This document shows positions 1 to 8,312 of a stretch of 64,000 bases of DNA, in pieces. The notes below the pieces were generated by a model, which saw only the letters and a program-made list of their open reading frames with translations, made no database searches and was not told where the DNA came from. Within the stretch, counting starts at the first letter, position 1. Each line of letters opens with the position of its first letter. Made by a program: the position numbers and the translations under genes. This DNA is from Bacteroidales bacterium (GTDB lineage Bacteria; Bacteroidota; Bacteroidia; Bacteroidales; UBA3824): positions 1 to 64,000 of the forward strand of contig JAGCYI010000230.1 of NCBI GenBank assembly GCA_017960885.1, written 5' to 3'.

Positions 1-748
1 AATTTCTCCCTACAAAAACAAGATGGCCGAAATGCTTTCGCTTCTTGCCGAAACCCTCGCCGAGGACAACGACAACAAGTATACCTCAAAACGTGCGGTA
101 AAAAACATCCTCGTAATTGCCATCAGCAGCAACAAAGGTCTCTGCGGCGCTTTCAACAGCAATATTATTAAGGCTGTGGCTGAGTTTGACCGTACTACCA
201 AAGAGCAGACTCCCGGCGTTAGTATCAAATATTTTGCAATAGGCAAAAAAGTTTCCGAGCAGATAACCAAACGCGGATTTACACTTTATAAGTCTGATTT
301 GGAATCTATTGAAAAAGTATCGTACGAAACCGCAGGAAAAATTGCCCAAGAAATTACCGACATCTATCTTTCGGGCGAGTTCGACTGTGTTAAGGTTATT
401 TACAACAAGTTTGTAAACGCCGCAGTGCAGAATACCGAAATCGAAAATTTCCTCCCATTGCAATTTAAAGCCGAGCCGACAAAATTTAAAACAGACTATA
501 TTTTTGAACCAGATAAGATTACAATTGTAAATAAAACTATACCACAATGGCTTAAAACGCAGTTTCTTTCAATCCTTGCCGAAAGTGCTGCTGGCGAGCA
601 AGGTGCGCGAATGACCTCGATGAACAAGGCCACCGACAACGCCACCGAACTTATCAAAGAACTCAACATCAGTTACAACAAAGTACGTCAGGCATCCATC
701 ACCAACGAGATTATCGAAATTGTTTCGGGTGCAAACGCGGCTAAGTAA
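1..748 (+). CDS. atpG: ATP synthase F1 gamma subunit, 5' end missing
   Basis: This is the central rotor stalk of F1 ATP synthase, which turns inside the alpha3-beta3 head at the inner face of the cytoplasmic membrane. The reading frame is open to the left edge (codons start at base 2), so about the first 40-50 residues are outside the window; the ATG at base 23 is internal. The C-terminal block, with GARMTSMNKATDNA followed by the RQASIT and EIIEIVSGA motifs, is the family signature. The first part reads ISPYKNKM, matching the N-terminal helical coil. AtpG usually closes an atpA-atpG pair; the upstream gene is not visible. The next gene starts 35 bases later and is unrelated to ATP synthase. 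Confidence 0.96.
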   Translation, partial: ISPYKNKMAEMLSLLAETLAEDNDNKYTSKRAVKNILVIAISSNKGLCGAFNSNIIKAVAEFDRTTKEQTPGVSIKYFAIGKKVSEQITKRGFTLYKSDLESIEKVSYETAGKIAQEITDIYLSGEFDCVKVIYNKFVNAAVQNTEIENFLPLQFKAEPTKFKTDYIFEPDKITIVNKTIPQWLKTQFLSILAESAAGEQGARMTSMNKATDNATELIKELNISYNKVRQASITNEIIEIVSGANAAK

Positions 749-782
749 CTTTTAATCTGAATACAACACATTATCAAAATAT

Positions 783-1916
783 ATGGCAAAGCAAAATATT
801 TTTACAAGATTCGACAGCATAGTTAAAAATGCAGGTCTAGGCCGCAAGTATGCCTTGCACGCCTATATGCGCTATACCGACCTGTTTACTAAAGACGACA
901 GGGAGCAGATTGAAAAATTTAGAAAACTCTACAACGAAAACAATAACAACGTTACTGTTATGGAGTCGGCAGGATATTCCGACAACCAGATCGACATAAT
1001 CGACAGATTTGTGTCGTTTTGTCAGAATTTGCCCTGCACCAGGTTTACAGGTTGGTTAAGATGGCGTTTCAGCCGCCGCCGTACTATTCAGGAACGCGAA
1101 CACAGGCTTCAAAATAACGCCGAGCAGGCTGCGGGTCGCAAAAAACGCAAAGCTTTTGTTTCAGAAAACGATTTCTTAGAAAACAGATATTTTGAACAGC
1201 AGCAGTTTTTTAGCAAAAAATCTAGTCAGTTTAGAGACGAATACCACCGCAACCAAAAGAGAATCATGCTTTTTAGTGTGTCGGTGTCGGTGATATCCGT
1301 ATTTTCGGTGTTCGCAGGCAATGTGGTGTGCAGCATTTTCCATTTTGAAAGCACTCCCGAATGGCTTGTAAATGGATTTAGTTTGTTAGTGGCTGTGATT
1401 TCGGCTATTACTGCTTACATATCTTCCAACGACAAGCTATTCCAGAATCTTGATTTTTGGGCAAGATACCGTGTCGCCAGTGAAAAACTCAAGTCGGAAT
1501 ACGCTTTGTATCAAGGCCGTTGCGGAGATTATAATATTCCCAACGATTATAAGGACTCCGAAGGACATACTCTCGCCGAAAAGAGATTCCGTGAAAATGT
1601 TGAAGCCATTGTTCAGGAAGCCAACGACAATTTCTCTAAGCTTTTGCAAAATGGCAACGGCAACGCTCAACAGATGCACATTGAAAACGAGCATCAGCCG
1701 GCACCACAGCATAGAGCTGTAGAAATGGCACCTCCGCCAATTCCTCAGGACGACCAACCACCAGCCCCACAAGAGCCTCCTGTATTGGAGTACGTTCCTG
1801 ATGATATTCCTGAAGACGCCCCGGGCGGCTATGGCGACGATAATGTCCCTTTGCCCGATGAATCCTTGCCTGCTCCATCTTCGGATGAATTTGCAGAGCC
1901 CGGCGCAGAGGGATAG
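783..1916 (+). CDS. SLATT/DUF4231-type two-helix membrane protein
   Basis: A 377-residue protein of unknown function. Residues 1-155 are soluble, basic and helix-rich. Two membrane helices lie at about 161-185 and 193-214. Then comes an amphipathic segment with the pattern W-x2-YR-x3-E-x-LK-x-E (about 226-240), which I associate with DUF4231, a member of the SLATT superfamily. The tail from about 305 is low-complexity, rich in Pro, Glu and Asp, with repeated PPxP-like stretches. SLATT proteins are often predicted pore-forming effectors of nucleotide-activated defence systems, but no nucleotidyltransferase or sensor gene is adjacent, so a defence role is not supported here. The ATG follows atpG by 35 bases and the gene may be co-transcribed with it. 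Confidence 0.6.
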   Translation: MAKQNIFTRFDSIVKNAGLGRKYALHAYMRYTDLFTKDDREQIEKFRKLYNENNNNVTVMESAGYSDNQIDIIDRFVSFCQNLPCTRFTGWLRWRFSRRRTIQEREHRLQNNAEQAAGRKKRKAFVSENDFLENRYFEQQQFFSKKSSQFRDEYHRNQKRIMLFSVSVSVISVFSVFAGNVVCSIFHFESTPEWLVNGFSLLVAVISAITAYISSNDKLFQNLDFWARYRVASEKLKSEYALYQGRCGDYNIPNDYKDSEGHTLAEKRFRENVEAIVQEANDNFSKLLQNGNGNAQQMHIENEHQPAPQHRAVEMAPPPIPQDDQPPAPQEPPVLEYVPDDIPEDAPGGYGDDNVPLPDESLPAPSSDEFAEPGAEG

Positions 1917-1949
1917 AATCCGTTTTTGATGCGGAAATCAAAAAAAAAT

Positions 1950-1980
1950 TTTGTTATTAATAATAATATAATTACCTTTG
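1950..1980 (+). promoter_or_regulatory. greA promoter (Bacteroidetes type)
   Basis: TTTG at 1950-1953 and TACCTTTG at 1973-1980 are separated by 19 bases, an exact fit to the Bacteroidetes -33/-7 consensus. The expected start of transcription is near 1986, directly in front of the hairpin at 1992-2024. Confidence 0.75.
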
Positions 1981-1991
1981 TCTCGCAAATG

Positions 1992-2033
1992 GAGAAACCG
2001 TAATAGCCATCATTACGGTTTCTCTTTTATTAT
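1992..2033 (+). terminator. Hairpin with T-tract in the greA leader
   Basis: A perfect 13-bp stem (arms 1992-2004 and 2012-2024, 7-base loop) is followed by TTTTATTAT. It could end transcripts from the upstream gene. Because it lies just downstream of the greA promoter and ends about 28 bases before the greA ATG, it would also end or pause greA leader transcripts of about 45 nt. Confidence 0.75.
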
Positions 2034-2060
2034 AACTTTTTAGAACAAAACAATACTATC

Positions 2061-2534
2061 ATGGCCAAGATAACATACCTTACAGAAGAAGGACTTAAAA
2101 AGCTCAACGACGAGCTCGACCACTTGATTGCAGTGGAGCGTCCCAATATTTCTAAACAGATTGCCGAGGCTCGCGAAAAAGGCGACCTCTCAGAAAATGC
2201 CGAGTATGATGCCGCCAAAGAGGCTCAAGGATTGCTCGAGCTTAAAATCTCGAAACTTCAAGAAACCATCAAAAACGCACGCGTATTAGACAAGTCGCAG
2301 ATTCAGAGCGACACCGTGCAGATTCTCAGCAAGGTGACTATCCAGAATGTTAAGAATAAGGCTAAAATGACCTACACCCTCGTTGCCGAAACCGAGGCCA
2401 ACCTCAAAGAGGGCAAGATTTCGATCGAGACTCCTATAGCTAAAGGACTGTTGGGCAAAAAGGTGGGCGAAACCGCCAAAATCAAAATCCCCGCTGGCGA
2501 AACCGAGTTTAAAATCCTCGACATCAGCATTTAA
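2061..2534 (+). CDS. greA: Transcription elongation factor GreA
   Basis: GreA inserts a coiled-coil into the RNA polymerase secondary channel and stimulates cleavage of backtracked RNA. The 157-residue length is normal. Residues 1-75 form the coiled-coil with the acidic tip motif GDLSENAEYDAAKEAQ at 41-56. The C-terminal half is the FKBP-like domain, with the conserved SPIAKGLLGKK-type block near 120-135 (here TPIAKGLLGKK). The ATG is 81 bases downstream of a good promoter and behind a terminator-like hairpin, which suggests leader control. It is followed by a HIT-family gene 51 bases later. Confidence 0.97.
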   Translation: MAKITYLTEEGLKKLNDELDHLIAVERPNISKQIAEAREKGDLSENAEYDAAKEAQGLLELKISKLQETIKNARVLDKSQIQSDTVQILSKVTIQNVKNKAKMTYTLVAETEANLKEGKISIETPIAKGLLGKKVGETAKIKIPAGETEFKILDISI

Positions 2535-2585
2535 TTTTCAGTTGACAGTTAGTCGTAATTCATAATTCGTAAATTCATATTTATT

Positions 2586-2978
2586 ATGGCAACAATATTT
2601 ACACGTATCATCAACGGCGAGATTCCTTGCTACAAGATTGCAGAGGACGATGAGTTTTTCGCTTTCTTGGATATCAATCCCGTTCAGAAGGGTCACACCC
2701 TCGTAGTACCCAAGGAAGAGGTGAGCTACATCTTCGACATCAACGACGACAAGCTCGGACGCTATATGGCTTTTGCCAAGAGAGTAGCTGCCGCCATCAA
2801 AACCGCTGTTCCTTGTATTAAGGTTGGTATAGCAGTGGTGGGTTTGGAAGTGCCTCATTCGCACATTCACCTTATACCGCTCAACGAGGTAAACGACCTC
2901 AACTTCGAGCATAAGATGACACTCCCGAAAGAGGAGATGCAGCAGATTGCTGAAAACATTGTCAAAAACTTTAAGTAA
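2586..2978 (+). CDS. HIT family (histidine triad) nucleotide-binding protein
   Basis: A 130-residue protein of the HINT/Fhit superfamily, which hydrolyses or transfers nucleoside phosphoramidates and related nucleotide conjugates in the cytosol. The histidine triad HSHIHLIPL occupies residues 91-99 and supplies the catalytic His. The N-terminal IFTRIINGEIPCYKI and the FLDINPVQKGHTLVVPK segment are typical of HINT. The spacer to greA is short and holds an AATTCAT/AATTCGT repeat of a kind frequent between Bacteroidetes genes. A clear terminator follows. Physiological substrate unknown. Confidence 0.93.
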   Translation: MATIFTRIINGEIPCYKIAEDDEFFAFLDINPVQKGHTLVVPKEEVSYIFDINDDKLGRYMAFAKRVAAAIKTAVPCIKVGIAVVGLEVPHSHIHLIPLNEVNDLNFEHKMTLPKEEMQQIAENIVKNFK

Positions 2979-2996
2979 TAAATAATCACTCATTAT

Positions 2997-3026
2997 AAGA
3001 CCGGCTATCATAACCGGTCTTTTTAT
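2997..3026 (+). terminator. Rho-independent terminator after the HIT gene
   Basis: The 8-bp arms AAGACCGG and CCGGTCTT (2997-3004 and 3014-3021) enclose a 9-base loop and run into a T-rich tract. It separates the greA/HIT unit from uppP, whose ATG is at 3042. Confidence 0.8.
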
Positions 3027-3041
3027 TTTACTCAAAAATCA

Positions 3042-3896
3042 ATGGGAACATTAGAAGCACTTATTTTAGGTTTAGTACAGGGACTTACAGAATTTCTTCC
3101 CGTGAGCAGTAGCGGACATTTGGAAATTGGCCAGCATCTGTTGGGCGTAAGCGAAGAAGGCGGGCTTACTTTCGACATCGTGGTGCATGTGGCAACAGTT
3201 TTAGCCACTATCACTATTTTCCGCAAAGAGATACTCGCATTGATTATTGGATTCTTCAAAAAACTTAATCCCGACACAAATCTTACTCTCTGGCGTAGGA
3301 TGAACGATGCTCAACGTTATGTAATACTGATAGTTATATCTATGATTCCGATTGGAATAGTAGGTCTTTGCTTTAAGGATACTGTAGAGGATATATTTGC
3401 TGCAAGTATTACTGTAGTGGGTGTTTGTTTGATAGTAACATCGATACTTCTTGCACTTACATTCTTTTTTAAGACCGACCCCGACAAGGAGAAACGCGAG
3501 ATATCGCCCCTCAACGCATTGATTATAGGTATAGCTCAGAGCATTGCGGTTTTACCTGGACTTTCGCGTTCGGGTTCTACCATTGCTACTGGACTTCTCC
3601 TTGGCAACAAACGCGAGAATGTGGCTCAGTTTTCGTTCTTGATGGTTATTCCTCCTATATTGGGCGAGGCTTTGTTAGATTTCAAGCATATTGTAGCACC
3701 ATCGGCGGAGTATCTGGCAGAACACGGAGATGTGGTGCCGATTCCTACGTTAGCATTGTTGGTGGGCTTTGCGGCTGCGTTTGTAAGCGGTTGTGTGGCT
3801 TGCAAATGGATGGTTTCCCTTATTAAAAAATGCAAGCTTATCTACTTTGCAATTTACTGCTTTATTATGGGCGTGATTTGCATTACGGTGTTGTAG
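3042..3896 (+). CDS. uppP: Undecaprenyl-diphosphate phosphatase
   Basis: UppP (BacA) removes a phosphate from undecaprenyl diphosphate at the cytoplasmic membrane, recycling the lipid carrier for peptidoglycan and O-antigen synthesis, and gives bacitracin tolerance. The protein has 284 residues and about eight membrane helices. Both active-site repeats are intact: GLTEFLPVSSSGH at 14-26 and PGLSRSGSTIATG at 172-184. In many Bacteroidetes this gene sits in the order ftsX-DUF3098-uppP-truB-queA; here it stands alone after a terminator. It converges on a lipoprotein gene 15 bases away, with no clear terminator between. Confidence 0.97.
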   Translation: MGTLEALILGLVQGLTEFLPVSSSGHLEIGQHLLGVSEEGGLTFDIVVHVATVLATITIFRKEILALIIGFFKKLNPDTNLTLWRRMNDAQRYVILIVISMIPIGIVGLCFKDTVEDIFAASITVVGVCLIVTSILLALTFFFKTDPDKEKREISPLNALIIGIAQSIAVLPGLSRSGSTIATGLLLGNKRENVAQFSFLMVIPPILGEALLDFKHIVAPSAEYLAEHGDVVPIPTLALLVGFAAAFVSGCVACKWMVSLIKKCKLIYFAIYCFIMGVICITVL

Positions 3897-3911
3897 CCAG
3901 CGGCAAACGAA

Positions 3912-4484
3912 TTATTTTTGCTTGTACACCGGCTTTACAACGGTGCTGTCGTTGTATTTGAAAACGTCTACATGGTCGGATGTGATTCTCTTGGTAGAAT
4001 CTTCTTCGTATCCGCAAATAAGCACTCCGTTGTATGTGAGCTTGTGAACATATATCATCACCCTGTAAATGTCGATGGTGTCGTAGATGTATTCCACGTT
4101 GATGGTATCGTGTAGGTATTGGGTTCTTACAAAGTATTGAAACTTGGTGCTGTCGTAACAGCCCTTGTTGAAACAAAACCAGAATGCTTTGCCTGATGTG
4201 TCCATTCCGATACCGTCGTAGTTTGAGAAAAGCATTGCGCTTTGATTGGCTTCCTCAATGGTTATTATATCTGGCATTGAGTCTACATACGACAACGGAT
4301 ATGTGGTTCTGTCGAAATATTTAATAATAGGACTGCCTGTGCTGTCGTAAAAATAATATGGGATAGTGTTTCGGCTGATGAAATATCGGCTTTCTTCTGT
4401 GTTTCTGTTGTTGTCGAACTTGTCGGCACAAGCTGCACAGAATAGCGCTATTATTGTTATCAGTTGGAGAATAATTCTTTTCAT
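3912..4484 (-). CDS. Predicted lipoprotein of unknown function
   Basis: A 190-residue protein with a type II signal peptide: a short basic start, a hydrophobic stretch and a lipobox FCAAC with the lipidated Cys at about residue 19, so probably envelope-anchored. The mature part is rich in Tyr, Asp and Thr with many short beta-like segments. It has no motif I recognise. Its own promoter lies at 4507-4514. The gene is the 3'-most of this leftward stretch and converges on uppP. Confidence 0.6.
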   Translation of the reverse strand: MKRIILQLITIIALFCAACADKFDNNRNTEESRYFISRNTIPYYFYDSTGSPIIKYFDRTTYPLSYVDSMPDIITIEEANQSAMLFSNYDGIGMDTSGKAFWFCFNKGCYDSTKFQYFVRTQYLHDTINVEYIYDTIDIYRVMIYVHKLTYNGVLICGYEEDSTKRITSDHVDVFKYNDSTVVKPVYKQK

Positions 4485-4506
4485 ACAAAGTCTTTTTATT
4501 TTGATG

Positions 4507-4514
4507 CAAAAATA
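4507..4514 (-). promoter_or_regulatory. -7 element for the lipoprotein gene
   Basis: The minus strand reads TATTTTTG, matching TAnnTTTG, 23 bases before the start codon at 4484. A TTTG lies about 22 bases upstream (4537-4540), slightly long spacing. Confidence 0.5.
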
Positions 4515-4551
4515 AATAATAAAATGTTGAAAACATCAAAAAAAGACTATT

Positions 4552-5295
4552 TTAACGTTTGAAGAATTGGTTTATCTTGCGTAAGTTTTTAAAAATCAAC
4601 GTTATGAAGCCTCCGATTTGATTTTTGCGGGCAGCATGGAGGTCTTCTTTTAGTTTTATGGCAATGTTTGATGCCGAACGGTTGCTAATGCCTCCCACAC
4701 GCATCTTAACTGCAGTTATCGGGCAGTATGCCACTTTGAAATCAGGTTTCGACAAAAAACGCATCATAAGGTCGTAGTCGGCAGCTATTTTAAATGATGT
4801 GTCGAAGACGCCGTATTTCTGGTATGCGCTTTTTTTTGCAAAAAATGTGGGATGAGGCGGCATCCAACCATATTTTAAACGTTTGAAAGCAAATTCGCCA
4901 GCTTGCCAATACCGCACAATATGGCCGGTATTCTCTTTTGAAACGTAACAGAGGTCGGCATACGCTGCTTGGCTATTGTTTTGTTCGATGGTTTCCGCCA
5001 TTTGGGTAAGCACGTCGGGCGCGGCAAAAATGTCGTCGGCATGCAGAAAGGCTATGACATCGCCTGTGGCTATGCTTATTCCCTTGTTGGCAGCAAAATA
5101 CATTCCGCAGTCTGGCTCTGAAACAAGTATGTCGGGCGAGAATCGGCGTACAATATCGAGCGTGTTGTCGGTGCTTACGCCATCAACAATGATATGCTCT
5201 TTGTATGGATAGTCTTGACACTGAAATGATTGCATGGCGTCGGCAATGGTGCCCTCGTTGTTTTTGCAAAGCGTTATTACCGAAATCTTAACCAT
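4552..5295 (-). CDS. Family 2 glycosyltransferase, WcaE-like
   Basis: A 247-residue GT-A fold glycosyltransferase that should move a sugar from a nucleotide donor to a polysaccharide or lipid-linked acceptor on the cytosolic face. The N-terminus has SVITLCKNNEGTI and IIVDGVSTDNT, and the metal-binding DxD-type motif HADD is at 85-88. The block SEPDCGMYFAANKGISIATG is close to the colanic-acid transferase WcaE. It overlaps the upstream acetyltransferase gene by 8 bases, so the two are translated together. No polymerase or flippase gene is nearby, so the glycan is unknown. Confidence 0.88.
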   Translation of the reverse strand: MVKISVITLCKNNEGTIADAMQSFQCQDYPYKEHIIVDGVSTDNTLDIVRRFSPDILVSEPDCGMYFAANKGISIATGDVIAFLHADDIFAAPDVLTQMAETIEQNNSQAAYADLCYVSKENTGHIVRYWQAGEFAFKRLKYGWMPPHPTFFAKKSAYQKYGVFDTSFKIAADYDLMMRFLSKPDFKVAYCPITAVKMRVGGISNRSASNIAIKLKEDLHAARKNQIGGFITLIFKNLRKINQFFKR

Positions 5296-5842
5296 TTATT
5301 TCTCTCTCCTTGATTTTTACAGCCGGATTGCCTTTGTAGATTGAATAGGGAAGCATTTTGATAGGAGCTACCGAACCCGCAGCAAGCACAGAGTGACTTT
5401 GACATACGGTGCCGGCAGTAACAATTGATTTTGCACATAGCCATACGCCGTCTTCTAATATTACAGGAGCGGTAATGAGTTTAAAATCAATTTGTTTATA
5501 GTTGTGACTGCCTGTTTCAATCAGCACTCCTTGCGATATGCAGCAGTTTTTGCCTATTGTCACCTGCGCGAGATTGTCGATCCAAGCTCCTTCGCCTATC
5601 CACGAGTTGTCGCCAATGGATAAAAGCCACGGATATTTAATCACTACCCGTGGCTTGATAACTACATTTTTACCTATTTTGGCGCCAAACATCTTTAAAA
5701 TCAGCCGTTTGATTCCGTTTAAAGGGAACAGCGGCGTGGAATAGAAAGTGTGGCACACAACATACCACAACGCTCTTGTAATGAAAGAACGTCCTGGACT
5801 GTATCCTCCCTTAGTGTATTTTTGAAGATCGGTTGTGCTCAA
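5288..5842 (-). CDS. WcaF-type hexapeptide sugar O-acetyltransferase
   Basis: A 184-residue left-handed beta-helix acetyltransferase, probably using acetyl-CoA to acetylate a sugar in a surface polysaccharide. The segments GAKIGKNVVIKP, KYPWLLSIGDNSWIGEG and ISQGVLIETGSHNY follow the WcaF subfamily closely. The only reasonable start is TTG at 5842, placed directly after the panD stop (TAA then TTG), which implies coupled translation; I find no in-frame ATG before the conserved region. It shares an operon with panC-panD upstream and the glycosyltransferase downstream. Confidence 0.85.
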   Translation of the reverse strand: MSTTDLQKYTKGGYSPGRSFITRALWYVVCHTFYSTPLFPLNGIKRLILKMFGAKIGKNVVIKPRVVIKYPWLLSIGDNSWIGEGAWIDNLAQVTIGKNCCISQGVLIETGSHNYKQIDFKLITAPVILEDGVWLCAKSIVTAGTVCQSHSVLAAGSVAPIKMLPYSIYKGNPAVKIKEREING

Positions 5843-6196
5843 TTACTTAACTATCTTGTTGGTGGCTGTGTCGGGAAACACTATTTTAGGCTTGAAGGTC
5901 TTGGCCTCTTCAAAATCCATTGAAGCATAGGAAATAATGATGACTATGTCGCCGGGAAGCACCTTCCTTGCAGCCGGACCGTTTAAACAGATGCAGCCGC
6001 TACCGTATTCGCCTTTTATCACGTAGGTTTCCAGGCGTTCTCCGTTGTTGATGTTCACCACCTGTACCTTTTCGTTTTCGATAATACCAGCCTCGTGCAT
6101 CAGCTGTTCGTCGATGGTGATGCTGCCAATATAGTCGAGACAAGCCTGAGTAACGGTAACCCGATGTATTTTCGACTTTAATACTTCGATGTTCAT
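5843..6196 (-). CDS. panD: Aspartate 1-decarboxylase proenzyme
   Basis: PanD converts L-aspartate to beta-alanine for pantothenate synthesis. It is made as a proenzyme that cleaves itself between Gly24 and Ser25, creating the pyruvoyl cofactor; the site is visible as YIGSITID. The 117-residue length and the segment [17 protein letters not shown] (catalytic Tyr/Lys region) are normal. It starts 9 bases after panC, whose product joins beta-alanine to pantoate, so the two last steps are encoded together. panB is not in the window. Confidence 0.97.
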   Translation of the reverse strand: MNIEVLKSKIHRVTVTQACLDYIGSITIDEQLMHEAGIIENEKVQVVNINNGERLETYVIKGEYGSGCICLNGPAARKVLPGDIVIIISYASMDFEEAKTFKPKIVFPDTATNKIVK

Positions 6197-6204
6197 TTTC
6201 AGAG

Positions 6205-7050
6205 TTACAAAAGAATGTTGTCGATGAGGCGTGTCTTGCCATCGTAAACAGTGATGCAGATGACTGCGTTTTTCGGATATTCGTTAGCAATTGGCTGTAG
6301 AGTCTCCTTGTCGGCGATTTCTACATATTCGAGGCAGAGGTTGGCGTCGGAGGCTATGCTTCGTTTGATAAAATCGGTTATCTGTTTTTGCGTAGCCTTG
6401 TTGTCTGCCATCTTTTTTGCTTCGAAAAGAGTCTTAGATATCAGCAGAGCGCTCTTACGTTGTTCGGGCGAAAGATGCACGTTTCGGCTGCTGAGGGCGA
6501 GACCGTCAGATTCGCGTTTGATCGGGCACGATACGATTTCGCCTTTGAATGTAGGCATATACTTACGCACCATTGCCTTTATAACTGCAATCTGCTGGTA
6601 GTCTTTTTGTCCGAAATAGGCGCGGTCGGGCTCCACAATGTTGAAAAGCCGGCTTACCACTTGGCATACTCCGTTGAAATGTCCTGGACGGTATTTGCCC
6701 TCCATCACTTCGGCTACCGAACCAAGTGAGAATACTCTTGTGTCGGGAGTGGGATACATCTCATCAACTGTTGGTGCAAAAACAATGTCGCATGAGTTTT
6801 TTTCCAACAGGGCAAAGTCGGCGTCGGGGTCGCGGGGATATTTTTCAAGATCCTCCTTGTTATTGAATTGTGTGGGATTAACAAAAATGCTCACCACAGT
6901 AATGTCGTTTTCTTTGGCTGCTCTTTCTACCAAAGAGATGTGTCCTTGGTGAAGCGCTCCCATAGTGGGAACGAAACCGATTGATTTTGACTGCGCACGC
7001 AGTTTTTGCAGCCTTTGTTTCAGAAGGTCTGTTTCTTTGTATATTTCCAT
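6205..7050 (-). CDS. panC: Pantothenate synthetase
   Basis: PanC joins pantoate and beta-alanine using ATP to make pantothenate. I start it at the ATG at 7050 (281 residues, the usual family length). The longer frame from 7137 would begin upstream of the promoter at 7074-7081 and overlap the preceding gene. The nucleotide-binding motif [10 protein letters not shown] is at 28-37, and [16 protein letters not shown] and [11 protein letters not shown] are all present. It heads an operon panC-panD-acetyltransferase-glycosyltransferase. Confidence 0.97.
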   Translation of the reverse strand: MEIYKETDLLKQRLQKLRAQSKSIGFVPTMGALHQGHISLVERAAKENDITVVSIFVNPTQFNNKEDLEKYPRDPDADFALLEKNSCDIVFAPTVDEMYPTPDTRVFSLGSVAEVMEGKYRPGHFNGVCQVVSRLFNIVEPDRAYFGQKDYQQIAVIKAMVRKYMPTFKGEIVSCPIKRESDGLALSSRNVHLSPEQRKSALLISKTLFEAKKMADNKATQKQITDFIKRSIASDANLCLEYVEIADKETLQPIANEYPKNAVICITVYDGKTRLIDNILL

Positions 7051-7073
7051 TTCGCAAGTTTTAAAATTTGGTG

Positions 7074-7081
7074 CAAAGTTA
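7074..7081 (-). promoter_or_regulatory. -7 element for the panC operon
   Basis: The minus strand reads TAACTTTG, matching TAnnTTTG. No clear -33 TTTG is seen at the usual distance. Its position 24 bases before the ATG at 7050 decides the panC start. Confidence 0.55.
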
Positions 7082-7093
7082 AATAAAAAAAGC

Positions 7094-7534
7094 TTATTTG
7101 AGCAGAATCGAAAATTCCTTTGTTCCGGCGAACTCAATCTGTGAATCGTTGGTTTTGCATTTGATCTGCACTTCCCACCATCCTTTGCGGGGGTTTTTCT
7201 TTTCTGATTTGATGTGCACGAGGTTGTCTTCGGCTTCAGAAATGTTGGCAGTGACTGTGGCTGTAGACATCAGGGTCTTTTTTGTGCTCATATAGTAATA
7301 CCAACGGAATTCAAAATTTACAGACTCTGCCTGAAGCTTTTCCAGTTCTGTCTTGCTGAATACAATCTCAAGGTCGAAGTTTTGATCCAGTTTGGCTCCT
7401 TCGGTTTTTGCCTCTTTGAGTGTAACCTTGCTTCCGCCGCAGTTGAATATTACTTGTGCCGGTGTTACCTCGGTCTGCGCCTTTATGCCTACGGCTGCAA
7501 ATAGCGCAATTAACAACATTGTAATAGTTTTCAT
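7094..7534 (-). CDS. Secreted protein of unknown function
   Basis: A 146-residue protein with a type I signal peptide (MKTITMLLIALFAAVGIKAQ, cleavage likely after KAQ). The mature part of about 125 residues is predicted mostly beta and ends in KEFSILLK, resembling an immunoglobulin-like or beta-sandwich domain. It has a single Cys pair candidate (NCGG and IKCK). I do not recognise the family. It stands alone between the panC promoter and a thioredoxin lipoprotein gene. Confidence 0.6.
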   Translation of the reverse strand: MKTITMLLIALFAAVGIKAQTEVTPAQVIFNCGGSKVTLKEAKTEGAKLDQNFDLEIVFSKTELEKLQAESVNFEFRWYYYMSTKKTLMSTATVTANISEAEDNLVHIKSEKKNPRKGWWEVQIKCKTNDSQIEFAGTKEFSILLK

Positions 7535-7609
7535 AGTTGAAAAAGTTTTAGAAAGTCAGTTTTCGAAATAATTGTTGCAAAACTTGAGCCGAAATGAACT
7601 GACAGAATG

Positions 7610-8125
7610 TTAATCTATTTTAAGGTGTTCTTTTATAGCTTTGCGCAATTCAGATTCGGGAAGTCCGCCGGTCATTTGTTCCCAATTGCCTTCTGCGTCA
7701 ACAAAAATCATAGTGGGTATGGCGTCGAACTCAAACATCGAGGCGGCTTTCTGACATTTGTCGATGTCTACTGAAAATACTTGCATCTTGTTGCCGTATT
7801 CTTGTTGGAGCTTTGCCAAAACGGGAGCGAGCTGTCGGCATGGCCCGCACCATGAGGCGTTGTAGTCGATGATGAATGGAACAGGGCATATTATTTCGTT
7901 GCTTTCCATTTCTATGCACAAAGTGTTGAAGGTTTCGTCGGTGAGTTCTATTACTTTACCGTCGTTTTCGTATGCTACAGTTTCTGATAAAACTTGTTCT
8001 GTTTCAATTTCGTTTCCTGTTTTTTGAGGAAGAATTTCGCTGAGATTTCCTGATGCGTCGCCTTGTGGCGAAAAACAAGCTGCAAAAGGAAGTGCTAAAA
8101 TGGATAATATGACTAATCTTCTCAT
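7610..8125 (-). CDS. Thioredoxin-like lipoprotein
   Basis: A 171-residue envelope thioredoxin. The signal peptide ends in a lipobox FAAC with the lipidated Cys at residue 17. A linker of about 40 residues follows, then a thioredoxin domain from about 57. The redox motif WCGPC is at 92-96, and the cis-proline loop reads DAIPTMIF. It probably reduces or shuffles disulphides of exported proteins while tethered to the membrane. Several predicted secreted and lipidated proteins are encoded nearby, but none is an obvious partner. A second Cys pair (C70, C80) precedes the active site. Confidence 0.9.
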   Translation of the reverse strand: MRRLVILSILALPFAACFSPQGDASGNLSEILPQKTGNEIETEQVLSETVAYENDGKVIELTDETFNTLCIEMESNEIICPVPFIIDYNASWCGPCRQLAPVLAKLQQEYGNKMQVFSVDIDKCQKAASMFEFDAIPTMIFVDAEGNWEQMTGGLPESELRKAIKEHLKID

Positions 8126-8312
8126 TTTTAATGTGTTTTTGGGTTATAACTTTATGGCGTAAAGATAACAACAATTTTTTTTTGAGAAAAAATAAAAAAA
8201 TACATTTTTATGATTAGGGTAAATCCTTTTTTGTGTGTCATACTAATGAGAATTCGAAAGAAAATCTCACCGATTATTAAATTGAATATTAACTCATTTA
8301 ATTACTACCGCC

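Noticed and set aside
2537..2580. Repeat-like AATTCAT/AATTCGT words before the HIT gene as a CRISPR or mobile element trace
   Set aside because: Only three short irregular units without spacers; such words are frequent in Bacteroidetes intergenic DNA.
6205..7137. Longer panC reading frame starting at 7137
   Set aside because: It would start upstream of the -7 element at 7074-7081 and overlap the preceding gene; ATG 7050 gives the family N-terminus and length.
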